Below, in pieces: positions 37,109 to 45,469 of a stretch of DNA of 64,000 nucleotides (the stretch's first letter is position 1; the number at the start of each line of letters is the position of its first letter). The position numbers and the translations under genes were made by a program. The stretch covers positions 1 to 64,000 of the forward strand of contig CAZWCX010000017.1 in NCBI GenBank assembly GCA_964632945.1, in the 5' to 3' direction. Under the pieces are notes generated by a model. It was given only the letters and a program-made list of their open reading frames with translations. It ran no database searches and was not told the DNA's origin. The DNA comes from CAZWCX01 sp964632945 (lineage in GTDB: Bacteria > Planctomycetota > MHYJ01 > WSZJ01 > CAZWCX01).

Positions 37109-37901
37109 CCCGCCCCCGCGCGTCGATCCGGAGCGCGCGCTCCGAATCGCGCTCCGACTGGCTCGCGCCGCCGGCCGGGCGGCCTTGAAGCACTTTTGCA
37201 AAGCCGGCCTCCGCATCGAGCGCAAGCCGGATGACAGCCCGGTGAGCGCGGCCGACAAGGCGGCCGACGCGGTGCTCCGGCGCGGCTTGCGCCGGGCCTT
37301 CCCGGGACATGCGGTGGTGAGCGAGGAATCGCCTCCCGACCGGGGCGACGGTCGCCACGTATGGATCCTCGACCCCGTCGACGGCACCCTGCAGTTCATC
37401 CGCGGGCTTCCCCACTGGTCCGTCCTCGCCGCGCTCGAGATCGACGGCGAGGTCGAAGTCGGGGTGATGGACTTCCCGGCCCTGCGCTCGACGCTGTGGG
37501 CGAGGCGCGGCGGCGGCGCATTCGAGAACGGAAAGCCGGTCCGGGTCAGCGGGCGCACCTGGGACGAGGCCTGGGTGCTGCACGGGCAGGCGGGGCGGTT
37601 CTTCCGCAGCCGGGCCGCCCGGGCCCTGCGCGCGCTGTCGGACTCCGCCTGGGTCTGCAGCGGGGGGTTCCAGGTCCCGATCTGGGCCGCGCTCGCGCGC
37701 GGCCAGATCGAAGGCTTCTGCGAAATCGGCGCGGAAGTCTGGGATCGCGCCGCCCCGTCGGTGATCATCGAGGAGGCCGGCGGCGTGTTCACCAATCTCC
37801 AGGGGCGGCGCACCCACCGGGGGCCGGGCGCCATCGTCGCGACTCCGGGCGTGCATCGCCGCATGCTCCTCGCTCTCCGGGGAGGAAGCAAGCGCCCATG
37901 A
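37086..37901 (+). CDS. Inositol monophosphatase-family phosphatase
   Basis: About 271 residues if the TTG at 37086 is used (GGAGGA upstream, frame open further up but inside the creatininase-family gene); there is no better ATG or GTG before the domain. Metal-site motifs: VSEES with Glu, WILDPVDGTLQFIRGLPHW (DPxDGT), and EVWDRAAPSVIIEEAGG (WDxAA). The family removes phosphate from inositol phosphate, histidinol phosphate or nucleotide 3'-phosphates. No pathway link is obvious. It ends in an ATGA overlap with the thioesterase gene. Confidence 0.85.
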   Translation: MPRTRTASPPPRVDPERALRIALRLARAAGRAALKHFCKAGLRIERKPDDSPVSAADKAADAVLRRGLRRAFPGHAVVSEESPPDRGDGRHVWILDPVDGTLQFIRGLPHWSVLAALEIDGEVEVGVMDFPALRSTLWARRGGGAFENGKPVRVSGRTWDEAWVLHGQAGRFFRSRAARALRALSDSAWVCSGGFQVPIWAALARGQIEGFCEIGAEVWDRAAPSVIIEEAGGVFTNLQGRRTHRGPGAIVATPGVHRRMLLALRGGSKRP

Positions 37902-38335
37902 CCCGCCGCCGCCCCTTTCGCTGCGACATCCCGATCCGCTTCGGGGACATCGACCAGGCCGGGGTCGCCTACTTTCCCACCCTCTTCAACCACTGCCACG
38001 TCGCCTTCGAGGAGTTCTTCAGCCGCGCGCTGCGCATCCCCTATCCGCGCGTGCTCCTGCAGGAACATCTCGGGTTCCCCACCGTCCACATCGAGGCCGA
38101 CTTCAACCGCGCCCTGAAGTTCGGCGACCTCCTCGCCATGGAAGTCGCCATCCTCCGCATCGGCCGATCCTCCGTCACGTTCCGCTACCGGGCGTACGTG
38201 CGTCGCACCCGGACCCCCGCCTTCGAGGTCCGCTCCACCACCGTGTGCATCGACATCCGCACGTTCCGGTCGGTGCCGGTCCCCCCGCGATACCGGAAAC
38301 TCTTCCTGGGGCACGTCGTGACCGCCCCGCGCTGA
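37898..38335 (+). CDS. Hotdog-fold acyl-CoA thioesterase, 4-hydroxybenzoyl-CoA/YbgC type
   Basis: 145 residues. The catalytic Asp lies in IRFGDIDQAGVAYFPTLFNHCHVAFEEFF, the classic hotdog helix region of the 4-hydroxybenzoyl-CoA/YbgC thioesterases. It would hydrolyse an aryl- or acyl-CoA. Next to an aryl-CoA pathway it may recycle CoA from dead-end thioesters. The gene overlaps the phosphatase stop by 4 bases and is followed after 11 bases by a zinc-ribbon gene. Confidence 0.85.
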   Translation: MTRRRPFRCDIPIRFGDIDQAGVAYFPTLFNHCHVAFEEFFSRALRIPYPRVLLQEHLGFPTVHIEADFNRALKFGDLLAMEVAILRIGRSSVTFRYRAYVRRTRTPAFEVRSTTVCIDIRTFRSVPVPPRYRKLFLGHVVTAPR

Positions 38336-38346
38336 AGGAGGCCGCC

Positions 38347-38679
38347 ATGCCGGTTCAGTTCCGCGTCTTCCGCGCGACCTTCATCTCCTGGAATTCCCTG
38401 CTCGACCAGGCGGCCCGGTTCGCCGGCGAACTCGGACCGGAACGGGTGATTTCGATCTCTCATTCCTCGGACCACTCCGAGGGGCTCGTGGTGGTCTGGT
38501 ACTGGAGCAAGAATTCGGACTCGGATCGGCCCGCGGCGGGGGTGGCGAAGTCCGCCGGCGGCGATCTCCCAGCCGACCCGGCGCCGCCGCAGGATTGGCG
38601 CTGCGGGCACTGCGGCGAGCGCAATCCCGCTCCCTTCCCCTCCTGCGGGGGATGCGGGAAGGCGCGCGGCGTGGTCTGA
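38347..38679 (+). CDS. Small protein with C-terminal RanBP2-type zinc ribbon
   Basis: 110 residues. The first 55 form a small mixed domain (FRVFRATFISWNSLLDQAARFAGEL, then VISISHSSDHSEGLVVVWYW). After a linker comes a textbook RanBP2 zinc finger: W-x-C-x2-C-x3-N-x6-C-x2-C (residues 85-104). In eukaryotes this finger binds ubiquitin or single-stranded RNA; bacterial examples are mostly uncharacterised. AAGGAGG lies 5 bases before the ATG. The N-terminal part is like a small domain found in proteins of unknown function. Confidence 0.75.
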   Translation: MPVQFRVFRATFISWNSLLDQAARFAGELGPERVISISHSSDHSEGLVVVWYWSKNSDSDRPAAGVAKSAGGDLPADPAPPQDWRCGHCGERNPAPFPSCGGCGKARGVV

Positions 38680-38750
38680 GCGCCGGCGGACCGGGAGTCC
38701 CGCCCGCCCCCGGGGGATTCGCGGGGGGGGGCGGCACCCGCACCGCTCAC

Positions 38751-38779
38751 TTGACGGCGTTAAGTTTTAGACCTAAACT
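38751..38779 (+). promoter_or_regulatory. Promoter for the SDR-RidA-MarR operon, apparently leaderless
   Basis: TTGACG (38751-38756), 17 bases, TAAACT (38774-38779). The predicted start lies at about 38786, the A of the SDR ATG. No Shine-Dalgarno precedes that ATG, so the mRNA is probably leaderless. Confidence 0.65.
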
Positions 38780-38781
38780 TT
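38762..38781. promoter_or_regulatory. Imperfect palindrome in the promoter spacer, candidate MarR operator
   Basis: A 20-base dyad with inner TTTAG/CTAAA arms around AC and matching outer AA/TT ends; two positions per arm do not match. It fills the spacer and -10 box of the SDR promoter. Its AT content contrasts sharply with the surrounding DNA. The operon encodes a MarR-family protein, and such repressors bind dyads of this size. Confidence 0.5.
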
Positions 38782-38785
38782 CCGT

Positions 38786-39562
38786 ATGACACTCGATGGC
38801 AAGACGGCGGTGATCACCGGCGGCGGGCGCGGCATCGGTTCCGCGGTCGCCCGCGCGTTCGCGCGGGCCGGCGCGACCGTTCTGGTCGCGTCGCGGACCC
38901 GCGCCGAAATTGACGCGGTCGCGCAGGAACTCCGCGCGGCGGGGCATCGCGCCTTCGCCCACCCTTGCGATGTCGCGCGCCCCGCGAGCATTCGCGCCCT
39001 GGTCCGGGCCGCGACCCGCCGGCTCGGGCGGGTGGACGTGCTGGTGAACAACGCCGGCATCGCCCCCTCCGCGCCGATCAAGTCGATCACCCTCGAAGAC
39101 TGGGAGCGAGTCCTTTCCGTCAACCTGACGGGCACGTTCCTGTGCACTCAGGCGTTTCTGCCCGGGATGGCGGAACGCGGCTGGGGGCGCGTGATCAACA
39201 TCGCCTCCGTGGCGGCCCGCACGGGGGGACCCTACATCGCCGCCTATGCCGCGTCGAAGCACGCGGTGCTGGGGTTCACGCGGTGCGCCGCCGCCGAGGT
39301 GGCGACCCGGGGCGTGACCGTGAACGCGGTCTGTCCCGGATACGTCGACACCGACATGACGGAGGCCTCGCTGGCGCGCATTTCCCAAAAGACGGGAATC
39401 TCCCGGGAAAAGGCGCTCGAGGTCGTGCTCGCGCAGAACCCGCAACGGCGATTGATCGGCGCGGACGAGGTCGCCTTCCTGACCCTGATGTTGTGCGCCC
39501 CGGAGGCGCGCGGGATCAACGGCCAAGCCCTGGTCGTCGACGGTGGAGGTTTGCTCGCATGA
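38786..39562 (+). CDS. Short-chain dehydrogenase/reductase
   Basis: 258 residues of the classical SDR family: TGGGRGIG cofactor loop, DV after the second strand, NNAG motif, and catalytic Ser141, Tyr154 and Lys158. The Arg residues after the glycine motif (SRTRAE) suggest NADP. In the proposed pathway it would oxidise or reduce a hydroxy/oxo-cyclohexane-carboxyl-CoA. It is the first gene after a candidate MarR-controlled promoter and overlaps the RidA gene by ATGA. Confidence 0.9.
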   Translation: MTLDGKTAVITGGGRGIGSAVARAFARAGATVLVASRTRAEIDAVAQELRAAGHRAFAHPCDVARPASIRALVRAATRRLGRVDVLVNNAGIAPSAPIKSITLEDWERVLSVNLTGTFLCTQAFLPGMAERGWGRVINIASVAARTGGPYIAAYAASKHAVLGFTRCAAAEVATRGVTVNAVCPGYVDTDMTEASLARISQKTGISREKALEVVLAQNPQRRLIGADEVAFLTLMLCAPEARGINGQALVVDGGGLLA

Positions 39563-39960
39563 CGCTGCAAGCCGTCAATCCGGCGGAACTGGGAGCCCCC
39601 CGAGGCTACTCCAACGGGATGCTCGGCCCCGCCGGCGGACGTCTCCTCTTCGTCGCCGGCCAGGTCGCCTGGAACGAAAATCAGCGCATCGTCGACGCGG
39701 ACTTCGCCGCGCAGTTCGGCCAGGCGCTGACGAACGTGGTCGCCGTGGTGCGCGAGGCGGGCGGACGCCCGGAGGACGTCGCGCGCCTGACGATCTATGT
39801 CGTCGACAAGGAAGAGTATCGCTCGCGACTGGGCGACGTGGGACGCGCCTATCGGGCCGTCATGGGCAAACACTTCCCCGCCATGGCCCTCGTGGAAGTC
39901 CGCGGCCTGCTCGAACCGGGGGCCAAACTCGAAATCGAAGCGACGGCGGTCCTGCCATGA
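39559..39960 (+). CDS. RidA-family enamine/imine deaminase-like protein
   Basis: 133 residues of the YjgF/YER057c/UK114 family (AGGRLLFVAGQVAWNENQRIV, QFGQALTNVVAVVREAGG, VVDKEEYRSRL, EIEATAVL). RidA proteins hydrolyse reactive enamines and imines. The catalytic Arg of RidA (ARLP in E. coli) appears here one residue earlier, as VEVRGL. The proposed pathway makes an enamine (2-amino-5-oxocyclohexene-carboxyl-CoA), so a deaminating role is natural but inferred. It overlaps both neighbours by 4 bases. Confidence 0.88.
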   Translation: MTLQAVNPAELGAPRGYSNGMLGPAGGRLLFVAGQVAWNENQRIVDADFAAQFGQALTNVVAVVREAGGRPEDVARLTIYVVDKEEYRSRLGDVGRAYRAVMGKHFPAMALVEVRGLLEPGAKLEIEATAVLP

Positions 39961-40397
39961 AATCCGACAAGGTGGGGGCGGCCATCTGGATCCGCCTCGC
40001 GAAGTGCTATGGGCTCGTGCTGCGCGAGATCCGCAAGCGCCAGGCCGGCAGCGGCCTGACGCTGCCGCAGTTCGACGCGCTGGGCCAGTTGCACCGCCAC
40101 CCCCAGGGGATGACGGCCGGCGAACTTTCGCGCGCGCTGCTCGTGACCGCCGGCAACGTGACGGGCATCGTCTCGCGCCTGCGGGCGCGCGGGCTGGTCG
40201 AACGGGCCGCCCACCCCTCCGACGGCCGCGTCAGCGTGTTGCGGCTCACCCCGGAGGGAGTGCGCATCACGCGCCGGGAGATGGCGCGCCAGGAGCGGCA
40301 ACTCGACGAGATCCTCGCCGCCTTGCCGCCCCCCGAAGCGGAACGCGTCGTCGAAGCGCTCGATGCGATGCGACGCGCCGTCGAACCCGGGGAGTAG
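39957..40397 (+). CDS. MarR-family transcriptional regulator
   Basis: 146 residues with a winged helix: LTLPQFDALGQLHRHPQGMTAGELSRALLVTAGNVTGIVSRLRARGLVERAAHPSDGRVSVLRLTPEG, where SDGR is the wing. MarR proteins commonly repress their own operon and release DNA when an aromatic or aryl-CoA ligand binds. The dyad at 38762-38781 is the likely target, and an aryl-CoA intermediate the likely inducer (inference). It overlaps RidA by ATGA; a 33-base gap follows. Confidence 0.92.
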   Translation: MKSDKVGAAIWIRLAKCYGLVLREIRKRQAGSGLTLPQFDALGQLHRHPQGMTAGELSRALLVTAGNVTGIVSRLRARGLVERAAHPSDGRVSVLRLTPEGVRITRREMARQERQLDEILAALPPPEAERVVEALDAMRRAVEPGE

Positions 40398-40430
40398 GCG
40401 GCCGCCGCCGCCCATGACACGGAGGATCCC

Positions 40431-41231
40431 ATGCCCCTGTCTCCGCACTCCTTCCGCTGCCAACATGACGCGAAGACGTCCCTCGTCACCCTGACCCTCG
40501 ACCGCCCCGACCGGCTCAACGCCCTCACGTTCGAGGTCTATCGGGAACTGCGCGACACCTTCGTCGCTCTGGACACCGAACCCGGCGTGCGCGCGATCGT
40601 GCTGACCGGCTCGGGACGGGGGTTTTGTTCCGGAGGGGACGTCGAATCGATCATCGGCGCGCTGTTCGAGCGGGACTACCAGGGCCTGCTCGAATTCACG
40701 CGGCTCACCTGCTCGCTGGTGGCGGCGATCCGGAAATGCCGTCGCCCGGTGGTCGCTGCGCTCAACGGCACGACGGCGGGGGCGGGGGCCGCGATCGCCG
40801 CGGCGTGCGACTTCCGCATTGCCGCGGAGACGGCGAAGATCGCCTTCCTGTTCACGAAGGTCGGCCTCGCCGGCGCCGACATGGGGGCCTGCTGGCTGCT
40901 GCCCCGCCTGGTCGGGATCGGCCGGGCCACGGAACTCCTGATGCTCGGCGACTTCATCGAGGCGCGGGAGGCCGAGCGAATCGGCCTCTACCATCGCGTG
41001 GTGCCGCCCGAGAAAACGCTCGACGAGGCGCGCGCCTGGGCGGAGCGGCTGGCCCAGGGACCGTCCTTCGCCCTGGAGATGACCAAGGACCTGCTGCAAC
41101 GCGAAGCCGACATGGACCTCGCATCGGCCCTCGAAACCGAGGCCCAGGCGCAGGCCGTCTGCATGCAACACCCGAACTTCCGGGAGGCCTACGAGGCTTT
41201 CCAGGCCCGTCGGCCCGCGCGGTTCACCTAG
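40431..41231 (+). CDS. Enoyl-CoA hydratase/isomerase family protein
   Basis: 266 residues with the crotonase fold: DRPDRLNALTFEVYREL, oxyanion hole GFCSGGD and GTTAGAGAAIAAACDFRIA. The place of the first catalytic Glu reads FTKVGL and that of the second GADMGACWLL, so neither usual Glu is conserved; an Asp (GADMG) may serve. Several aryl-CoA pathway crotonases also deviate here. It probably hydrates or hydrolyses an alicyclic enoyl-CoA. GGAGG precedes the ATG by 6 bases. Confidence 0.88.
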   Translation: MPLSPHSFRCQHDAKTSLVTLTLDRPDRLNALTFEVYRELRDTFVALDTEPGVRAIVLTGSGRGFCSGGDVESIIGALFERDYQGLLEFTRLTCSLVAAIRKCRRPVVAALNGTTAGAGAAIAAACDFRIAAETAKIAFLFTKVGLAGADMGACWLLPRLVGIGRATELLMLGDFIEAREAERIGLYHRVVPPEKTLDEARAWAERLAQGPSFALEMTKDLLQREADMDLASALETEAQAQAVCMQHPNFREAYEAFQARRPARFT

Positions 41232-41244
41232 GGGGACCTGGCCC

Positions 41245-42426
41245 ATGCCCGACCCGCATCCGGTGCGCGTCTTCCTGGAAGAGCGCCACCTGGCCCTGGC
41301 CGCCGACCTGCGCGCCTGGTGCGAGCGCGAGTGGGCGACCCTGCCGGCGCCGGAGGACGACGCCGCGGCCAGGGCGCAGGCGCGCGAGATCCTGGGCCGT
41401 CTCGGCCGCGGCGGATGGCTGGCGCGCGCCCTCGGCGACCCGGCCGGGGACCTCGCCGACCCGCCCGACGTCCGCGCCTGCGTGATCTCGCGCGAGATCC
41501 TGGCCTGGTTCTCCCCCCTCGCGGATGCCGTCTTCGCCCTGCAGGCGCTCGGCTCCATGCCGATCCGGATCGCGGGCACGGCGGAGCAGAAACGGCGCTG
41601 GGCCGCCGCCGCCATCCGGGGCGAGGCCATGGCCGCCTTCGCCATGACCGAGCCGGAGGCGGGATCGGACGTCTCCGCCATCCGCACGGTCGCGCGCGGG
41701 GACGGCGGGGACTGGGTGATCGACGGCCGCAAGACCCTCATCTCCAACGCTGGCATCGCCGACTTCTATACCGTTTTCGCGGCCACGGATCCGGGCAAGG
41801 GAAACAAGGGCCTCAGTTGCTTTCTCGTTCCCGCCGACGCGCCGGGGTTCCGGTTCGTCCGGCCCCTGGTCCTCGCCGCGCCCCACCCGCTGGGGGAGAT
41901 CGCCTTCGAGGGCTGCCGGGTTCCCGCCGCCGCCCGGCTCGGCGACGAGGGGCACGGCTTCAAGGTGGGCATGGCCACGCTCGATCCGCTGCGCGCGACG
42001 GTGGCCGCGGCAGCCTGCGGCATGGCCGGTCGGGCGCTGGCGGAGGCCGTTGCCTACGCCGCGCGGCGCGCGCAATTCGGCAAGCCCCTGGCCGAGTTCC
42101 AGTCCGTGCAGCAGAAGCTCGCGCGCATGGCCACCGACCTGACCGCCGCGCGCCTGCTGGTCTACCGGGCCGCTTGGGAAAAGGACCGCGGCGCCGAGCG
42201 CGTGACCCTGGAGTCGGCCATGGCCAAGACCTTCGCCACCGAGGCGGCCCAGCGGATCGTCGACGACGCGGTGCAGATCCTGGGCGGCATCGGCGTTCTG
42301 GCCGGCAACCCGGTCGAGCGGCTATACCTGGCGGTGCGGCCGCTGCGCATCTACGAAGGCACGACCGAGATCCTGAATCTGGTGATCGCCGGTCATCTCA
42401 TGAAAGGCGCCGCGGGCCGCGTCTGA
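41245..42426 (+). CDS. Acyl-CoA dehydrogenase
   Basis: 393 residues, the usual length. FAD and substrate motifs: AFAMTEPEAGSDVSAIR, DGRKTLISNAGIADFYTVFA, RAQFGKPLAEFQSVQQKLARM, ILGGIGVLAGNPVERLY, and the catalytic base Glu371 in RIYEGTTEI. Inside this operon it should oxidise a cyclic acyl-CoA and hand electrons to ETF. It begins 13 bases after the hydratase stop, with GGGGGA before its ATG. Confidence 0.93.
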   Translation: MPDPHPVRVFLEERHLALAADLRAWCEREWATLPAPEDDAAARAQAREILGRLGRGGWLARALGDPAGDLADPPDVRACVISREILAWFSPLADAVFALQALGSMPIRIAGTAEQKRRWAAAAIRGEAMAAFAMTEPEAGSDVSAIRTVARGDGGDWVIDGRKTLISNAGIADFYTVFAATDPGKGNKGLSCFLVPADAPGFRFVRPLVLAAPHPLGEIAFEGCRVPAAARLGDEGHGFKVGMATLDPLRATVAAAACGMAGRALAEAVAYAARRAQFGKPLAEFQSVQQKLARMATDLTAARLLVYRAAWEKDRGAERVTLESAMAKTFATEAAQRIVDDAVQILGGIGVLAGNPVERLYLAVRPLRIYEGTTEILNLVIAGHLMKGAAGRV

Positions 42427-42446
42427 CGCGCACCCGCCCCCCTCGC

Positions 42447-43952
42447 ATGTGGCATCCTCCCGAACGCATCAAGCATCCCGTCCCCGACACCCGCTGGCCG
42501 ACCGAGGCCGCGGCCGCGGCATCCCGCTGGTTCAGCGCCGTCCAGCTCGGCCCGGTCTCCCTGGAGCAGCGCACCTGGGTGCCGGCGATGGTCCCCTGGC
42601 GCTCGACCGAAGAGGGGTTCGTCACCGACGACGTGCTGGACTGGTACGAGCGCTTCGCCTGCGGCCGACCGGGTGCCCTGGTCGTGGAGGCGACGGGCGT
42701 GCGCGACATCCCGAGCGGGCCGCTCTTGCGCATCGGACACGACCGGTTCCTTCCCGGACTGTCCGCCCTGGTCGATCGCGTGCGCCGCGCCAGCGGCGGT
42801 CACACGCGCCTGTTCATCCAGATCATCGACTTCGTCGGCATCAAGCGCCGCCCGGAAAAGGACAAATTCTTCCGCCGCTTCCTCGAAATCACGGATCGCC
42901 ACCGCGCGACCGTCGGCGGCGGCGTCCGGACCGACGAACAAGTGCGCGAGCTCCTGCTCTCCATGCCCGACGAGCGCCTCGCGGAGGTGCTGACGGAGCG
43001 GGAATTCGAATCGTACCGGATGGGATGGCGGGAACGGGTGACCGACCTCGACAAGCCGCACATCCGCGACCTGCCGGCCACGCTGCCGGGGATCTTCGCC
43101 GCCGCGGCCCGCAGGGCCGAGCAGGCGGGATTCGACGGCGTCGAATTGCACTACGCGCACGCCTACACGATGGCCTCCTTTCTGTCGGCGCGCAACGACC
43201 GCGCCGACGGCTACGGCGGCCCCCGCGAACACCGCGTGCGGCTTCCCCTCGAGGTCTATCGCGCGGTCCGTTCGGCGGTGGGCCCCGGCTTCGCCGTCGG
43301 CTGCCGATACCTCGCCGATGAGATCATCCCGGGCGGCAGCGACGTCGCGGATGCCGCCTGGTTCGGCGTCGAGTTCGCCCGCGCCGGCATGGACTGGCTC
43401 TCGCTCTCCCGCGGCGGAAAGTTCGAGGACGCCAAGCAGCCCCGCATCGGCTGGGCCGCCTACCCGTACACCGGCCCGAGCGGATACGAGTGCATGCCCA
43501 CCGTCCTGTCCGACCGGAAGGGCCCCTTCGGCCGCAATGTCGAGGCCGCCGCCGCCGTCCGGCGCGCGATCCGGGAGGCCGGCGCCCGGACCCCGGTGGT
43601 GGTCTCGGGCGGAATCCAGTCGTTCGAGCAGGCGGAGGCAATCCTGGCCTCCGGGTCCGCCGACATCGTCGCCGCCGCCCGCCAGAGCCTCGCGGATCCC
43701 GACTGGTTCCTCAAGGTGCGCCTCGGCCGCGGGTCGGAGGTGCGCCGCTGCGTCTTCACCAACTACTGCGAAGGCCTGGACCAGATGCACAAGCAGGTGA
43801 CCTGCCAGCTCTGGGGCCGCCTCGGGCTCGATCAACCGGGGGTCAAGCGCGCCGAGGACGGCCGACGTCGGCTCGTCGCGCCTCCCTGGGAAGAGAGACC
43901 CGGCGAGGCGGACCTGGACGCGAGGCTGGCGCCGCCGAATCCGGGGAGTTGA
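42447..43952 (+). CDS. Old yellow enzyme-family flavin oxidoreductase
   Basis: 501 residues. The FMN TIM-barrel signature of OYE proteins is present: GFDGVELHYAHAYTMASFLSARNDRADGYGG, FAVGCRYLADE, and late barrel VVVSGGIQSFEQAE with SLADPDWFLKV. Between the third and fourth barrel elements is an insertion of about 80 residues (IKRRPEKDKFF to HIRDLP). Three Cys (CVFTNYC, TCQLW) near the end might hold a metal or cluster, but not in the classic spacing. It may be the reductase half of a split 2-aminobenzoyl-CoA monooxygenase/reductase. No clear ribosome site. Confidence 0.85.
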   Translation: MWHPPERIKHPVPDTRWPTEAAAAASRWFSAVQLGPVSLEQRTWVPAMVPWRSTEEGFVTDDVLDWYERFACGRPGALVVEATGVRDIPSGPLLRIGHDRFLPGLSALVDRVRRASGGHTRLFIQIIDFVGIKRRPEKDKFFRRFLEITDRHRATVGGGVRTDEQVRELLLSMPDERLAEVLTEREFESYRMGWRERVTDLDKPHIRDLPATLPGIFAAAARRAEQAGFDGVELHYAHAYTMASFLSARNDRADGYGGPREHRVRLPLEVYRAVRSAVGPGFAVGCRYLADEIIPGGSDVADAAWFGVEFARAGMDWLSLSRGGKFEDAKQPRIGWAAYPYTGPSGYECMPTVLSDRKGPFGRNVEAAAAVRRAIREAGARTPVVVSGGIQSFEQAEAILASGSADIVAAARQSLADPDWFLKVRLGRGSEVRRCVFTNYCEGLDQMHKQVTCQLWGRLGLDQPGVKRAEDGRRRLVAPPWEERPGEADLDARLAPPNPGS

Positions 43953-43953
43953 C

Positions 43954-45444
43954 ATGCACTCACGCCGAACCTCCGGGGTCGCCGCAACCCTGGCCGCCGC
44001 GACCGGACTGCTCATCGCCACCGCCCTGCGCGCCGAGGACCCGCCCACGAAAGTCGTCCAGAGCCCGGGCGGCTACTGGTCGATCACCGTCCCGGCGAAC
44101 TGGTCCGCGCAAGCGGGCCCGGAGGATCCGAACTACCTCGAAACGCAGATCCTCGCCGCGCCCCCCTCCGAGTCGCAGCCGTGGATCCAGCTCCAGGTCC
44201 TCAAGTCTTCCCCTCCCCTGGAGGTCCTCATCGAGAACGTGCGCGGCGGACTCCGCCAGCGCGGCATCGCGCTGGAGAAGGAATGGCGCGATCCGGTGAA
44301 CGGACGGGCCGCCTGGCAGTTCGAGTGGATCCGCGTCGACGAGCAGGGAAACCGCCTGCACATCCGCCAGGGGATCGTCGAGGCCGGCACGCGACGGGTG
44401 GTCGCCACCACGGGGTTTCCCTTGCCCCCGCCCGAGGGTGCGCTGGCCGGCTACCAGGAGGTCCTCTCCACGCTCGAAATCGACGAAGGGTCGCCCGCGG
44501 CCGCGACCGACCTCGCCTGGCGCGCGTTCGAGGAGGACGGCCTGCGCATCGAACTGCCGGCCGGGGGCCGGCTTTCGCGCGCGGAGGACGGGCTGGAAGT
44601 CGCGTTCGATGAACTCGGGGTCGTCTTCGTCGCCACCTGGCGGCGGACCTCCCTGGGCACCGGCGCCCTCCTGCGATACGACCTCGTGGATTCGCCCCGC
44701 AACGACCCCGAGGCTCCCGCCTTCGAGGTGCTGGAGACGCAGGATGGGCCGCTGGGCGGTCAGCCCGCCTCGCGCAGCCGCTTCTACGTGAAACAGCAAG
44801 GCGTCCGCGCCATGACCGCGACGATGGTGTACCGGGAAACCGGGCCGGGCGAGGTGTTGAAGTACGGATTCTTCCGCCTGGGAGAGGTTCCGCACCTCGA
44901 TCTGGCCCGCTGGGAAGGCTGCCTCGATCGCGCGCAGGCCGTCGCACATTTCGCCCCCGCGCCCACGAGCCCCCCTGCCCTCGGCATGAGGGTGGACGTC
45001 TGGGCCGGATCGGCCTCGGCGAAGCTCCCCGACGGCTGGGAGTCCTCCCCGGCGTACCCCCCGCGGCCCCTCCCGGGAGCGCCCGCCCCGCGCGAGTCCC
45101 TCCTCTGGGCCGCGGAGCGCAGCGGGGACCTGGGCGTCCAGTTCGAGACGGGACGCTTCGCCGGCGGGCCGTCCGACTATCAAGCCTGGCTCCAGTCCGC
45201 GCTCCTCCGCCTGCGCCACGCGCCCTCGCTTGCGCCGGCGCGCGAAACGACGGTCGCGGGGAAGCCGGCGTGGCGGTTCGCCGGGGAGTACGGCCCACCC
45301 GCCGACCGGTGGATGCTCGAGGCGGTGGTGATCCTCGAGCAGGAGACGGCTCGTTCGATTCACGCGCGGTACCCGGTGCGCGCGCGAGACGTCCTCGGCG
45401 GCCTGGTGGACCGGGTTGCCGCGACGCTCGAGTGGAAGCGCTGA
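43954..45444 (+). CDS. Exported protein of unknown function
   Basis: 496 residues with a signal peptide (RRTSGVAATLAAATGLLIATALRA, cleavage near residue 26). The mature protein appears to contain three similar beta-rich segments, each starting with a GYWSITVPANW- or GLRIELPAG-like strand (about 40, 195 and 345), like lipoproteins with repeated PsbP/LpqN-style domains. GGGGAG precedes the ATG at 43954, one base after the reductase stop. It ends facing the HEAT-like gene. Function unknown. Confidence 0.75.
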   Translation: MHSRRTSGVAATLAAATGLLIATALRAEDPPTKVVQSPGGYWSITVPANWSAQAGPEDPNYLETQILAAPPSESQPWIQLQVLKSSPPLEVLIENVRGGLRQRGIALEKEWRDPVNGRAAWQFEWIRVDEQGNRLHIRQGIVEAGTRRVVATTGFPLPPPEGALAGYQEVLSTLEIDEGSPAAATDLAWRAFEEDGLRIELPAGGRLSRAEDGLEVAFDELGVVFVATWRRTSLGTGALLRYDLVDSPRNDPEAPAFEVLETQDGPLGGQPASRSRFYVKQQGVRAMTATMVYRETGPGEVLKYGFFRLGEVPHLDLARWEGCLDRAQAVAHFAPAPTSPPALGMRVDVWAGSASAKLPDGWESSPAYPPRPLPGAPAPRESLLWAAERSGDLGVQFETGRFAGGPSDYQAWLQSALLRLRHAPSLAPARETTVAGKPAWRFAGEYGPPADRWMLEAVVILEQETARSIHARYPVRARDVLGGLVDRVAATLEWKR

Positions 45445-45469
45445 ACCCGGGCGGCGCGGCGATTCCCGA

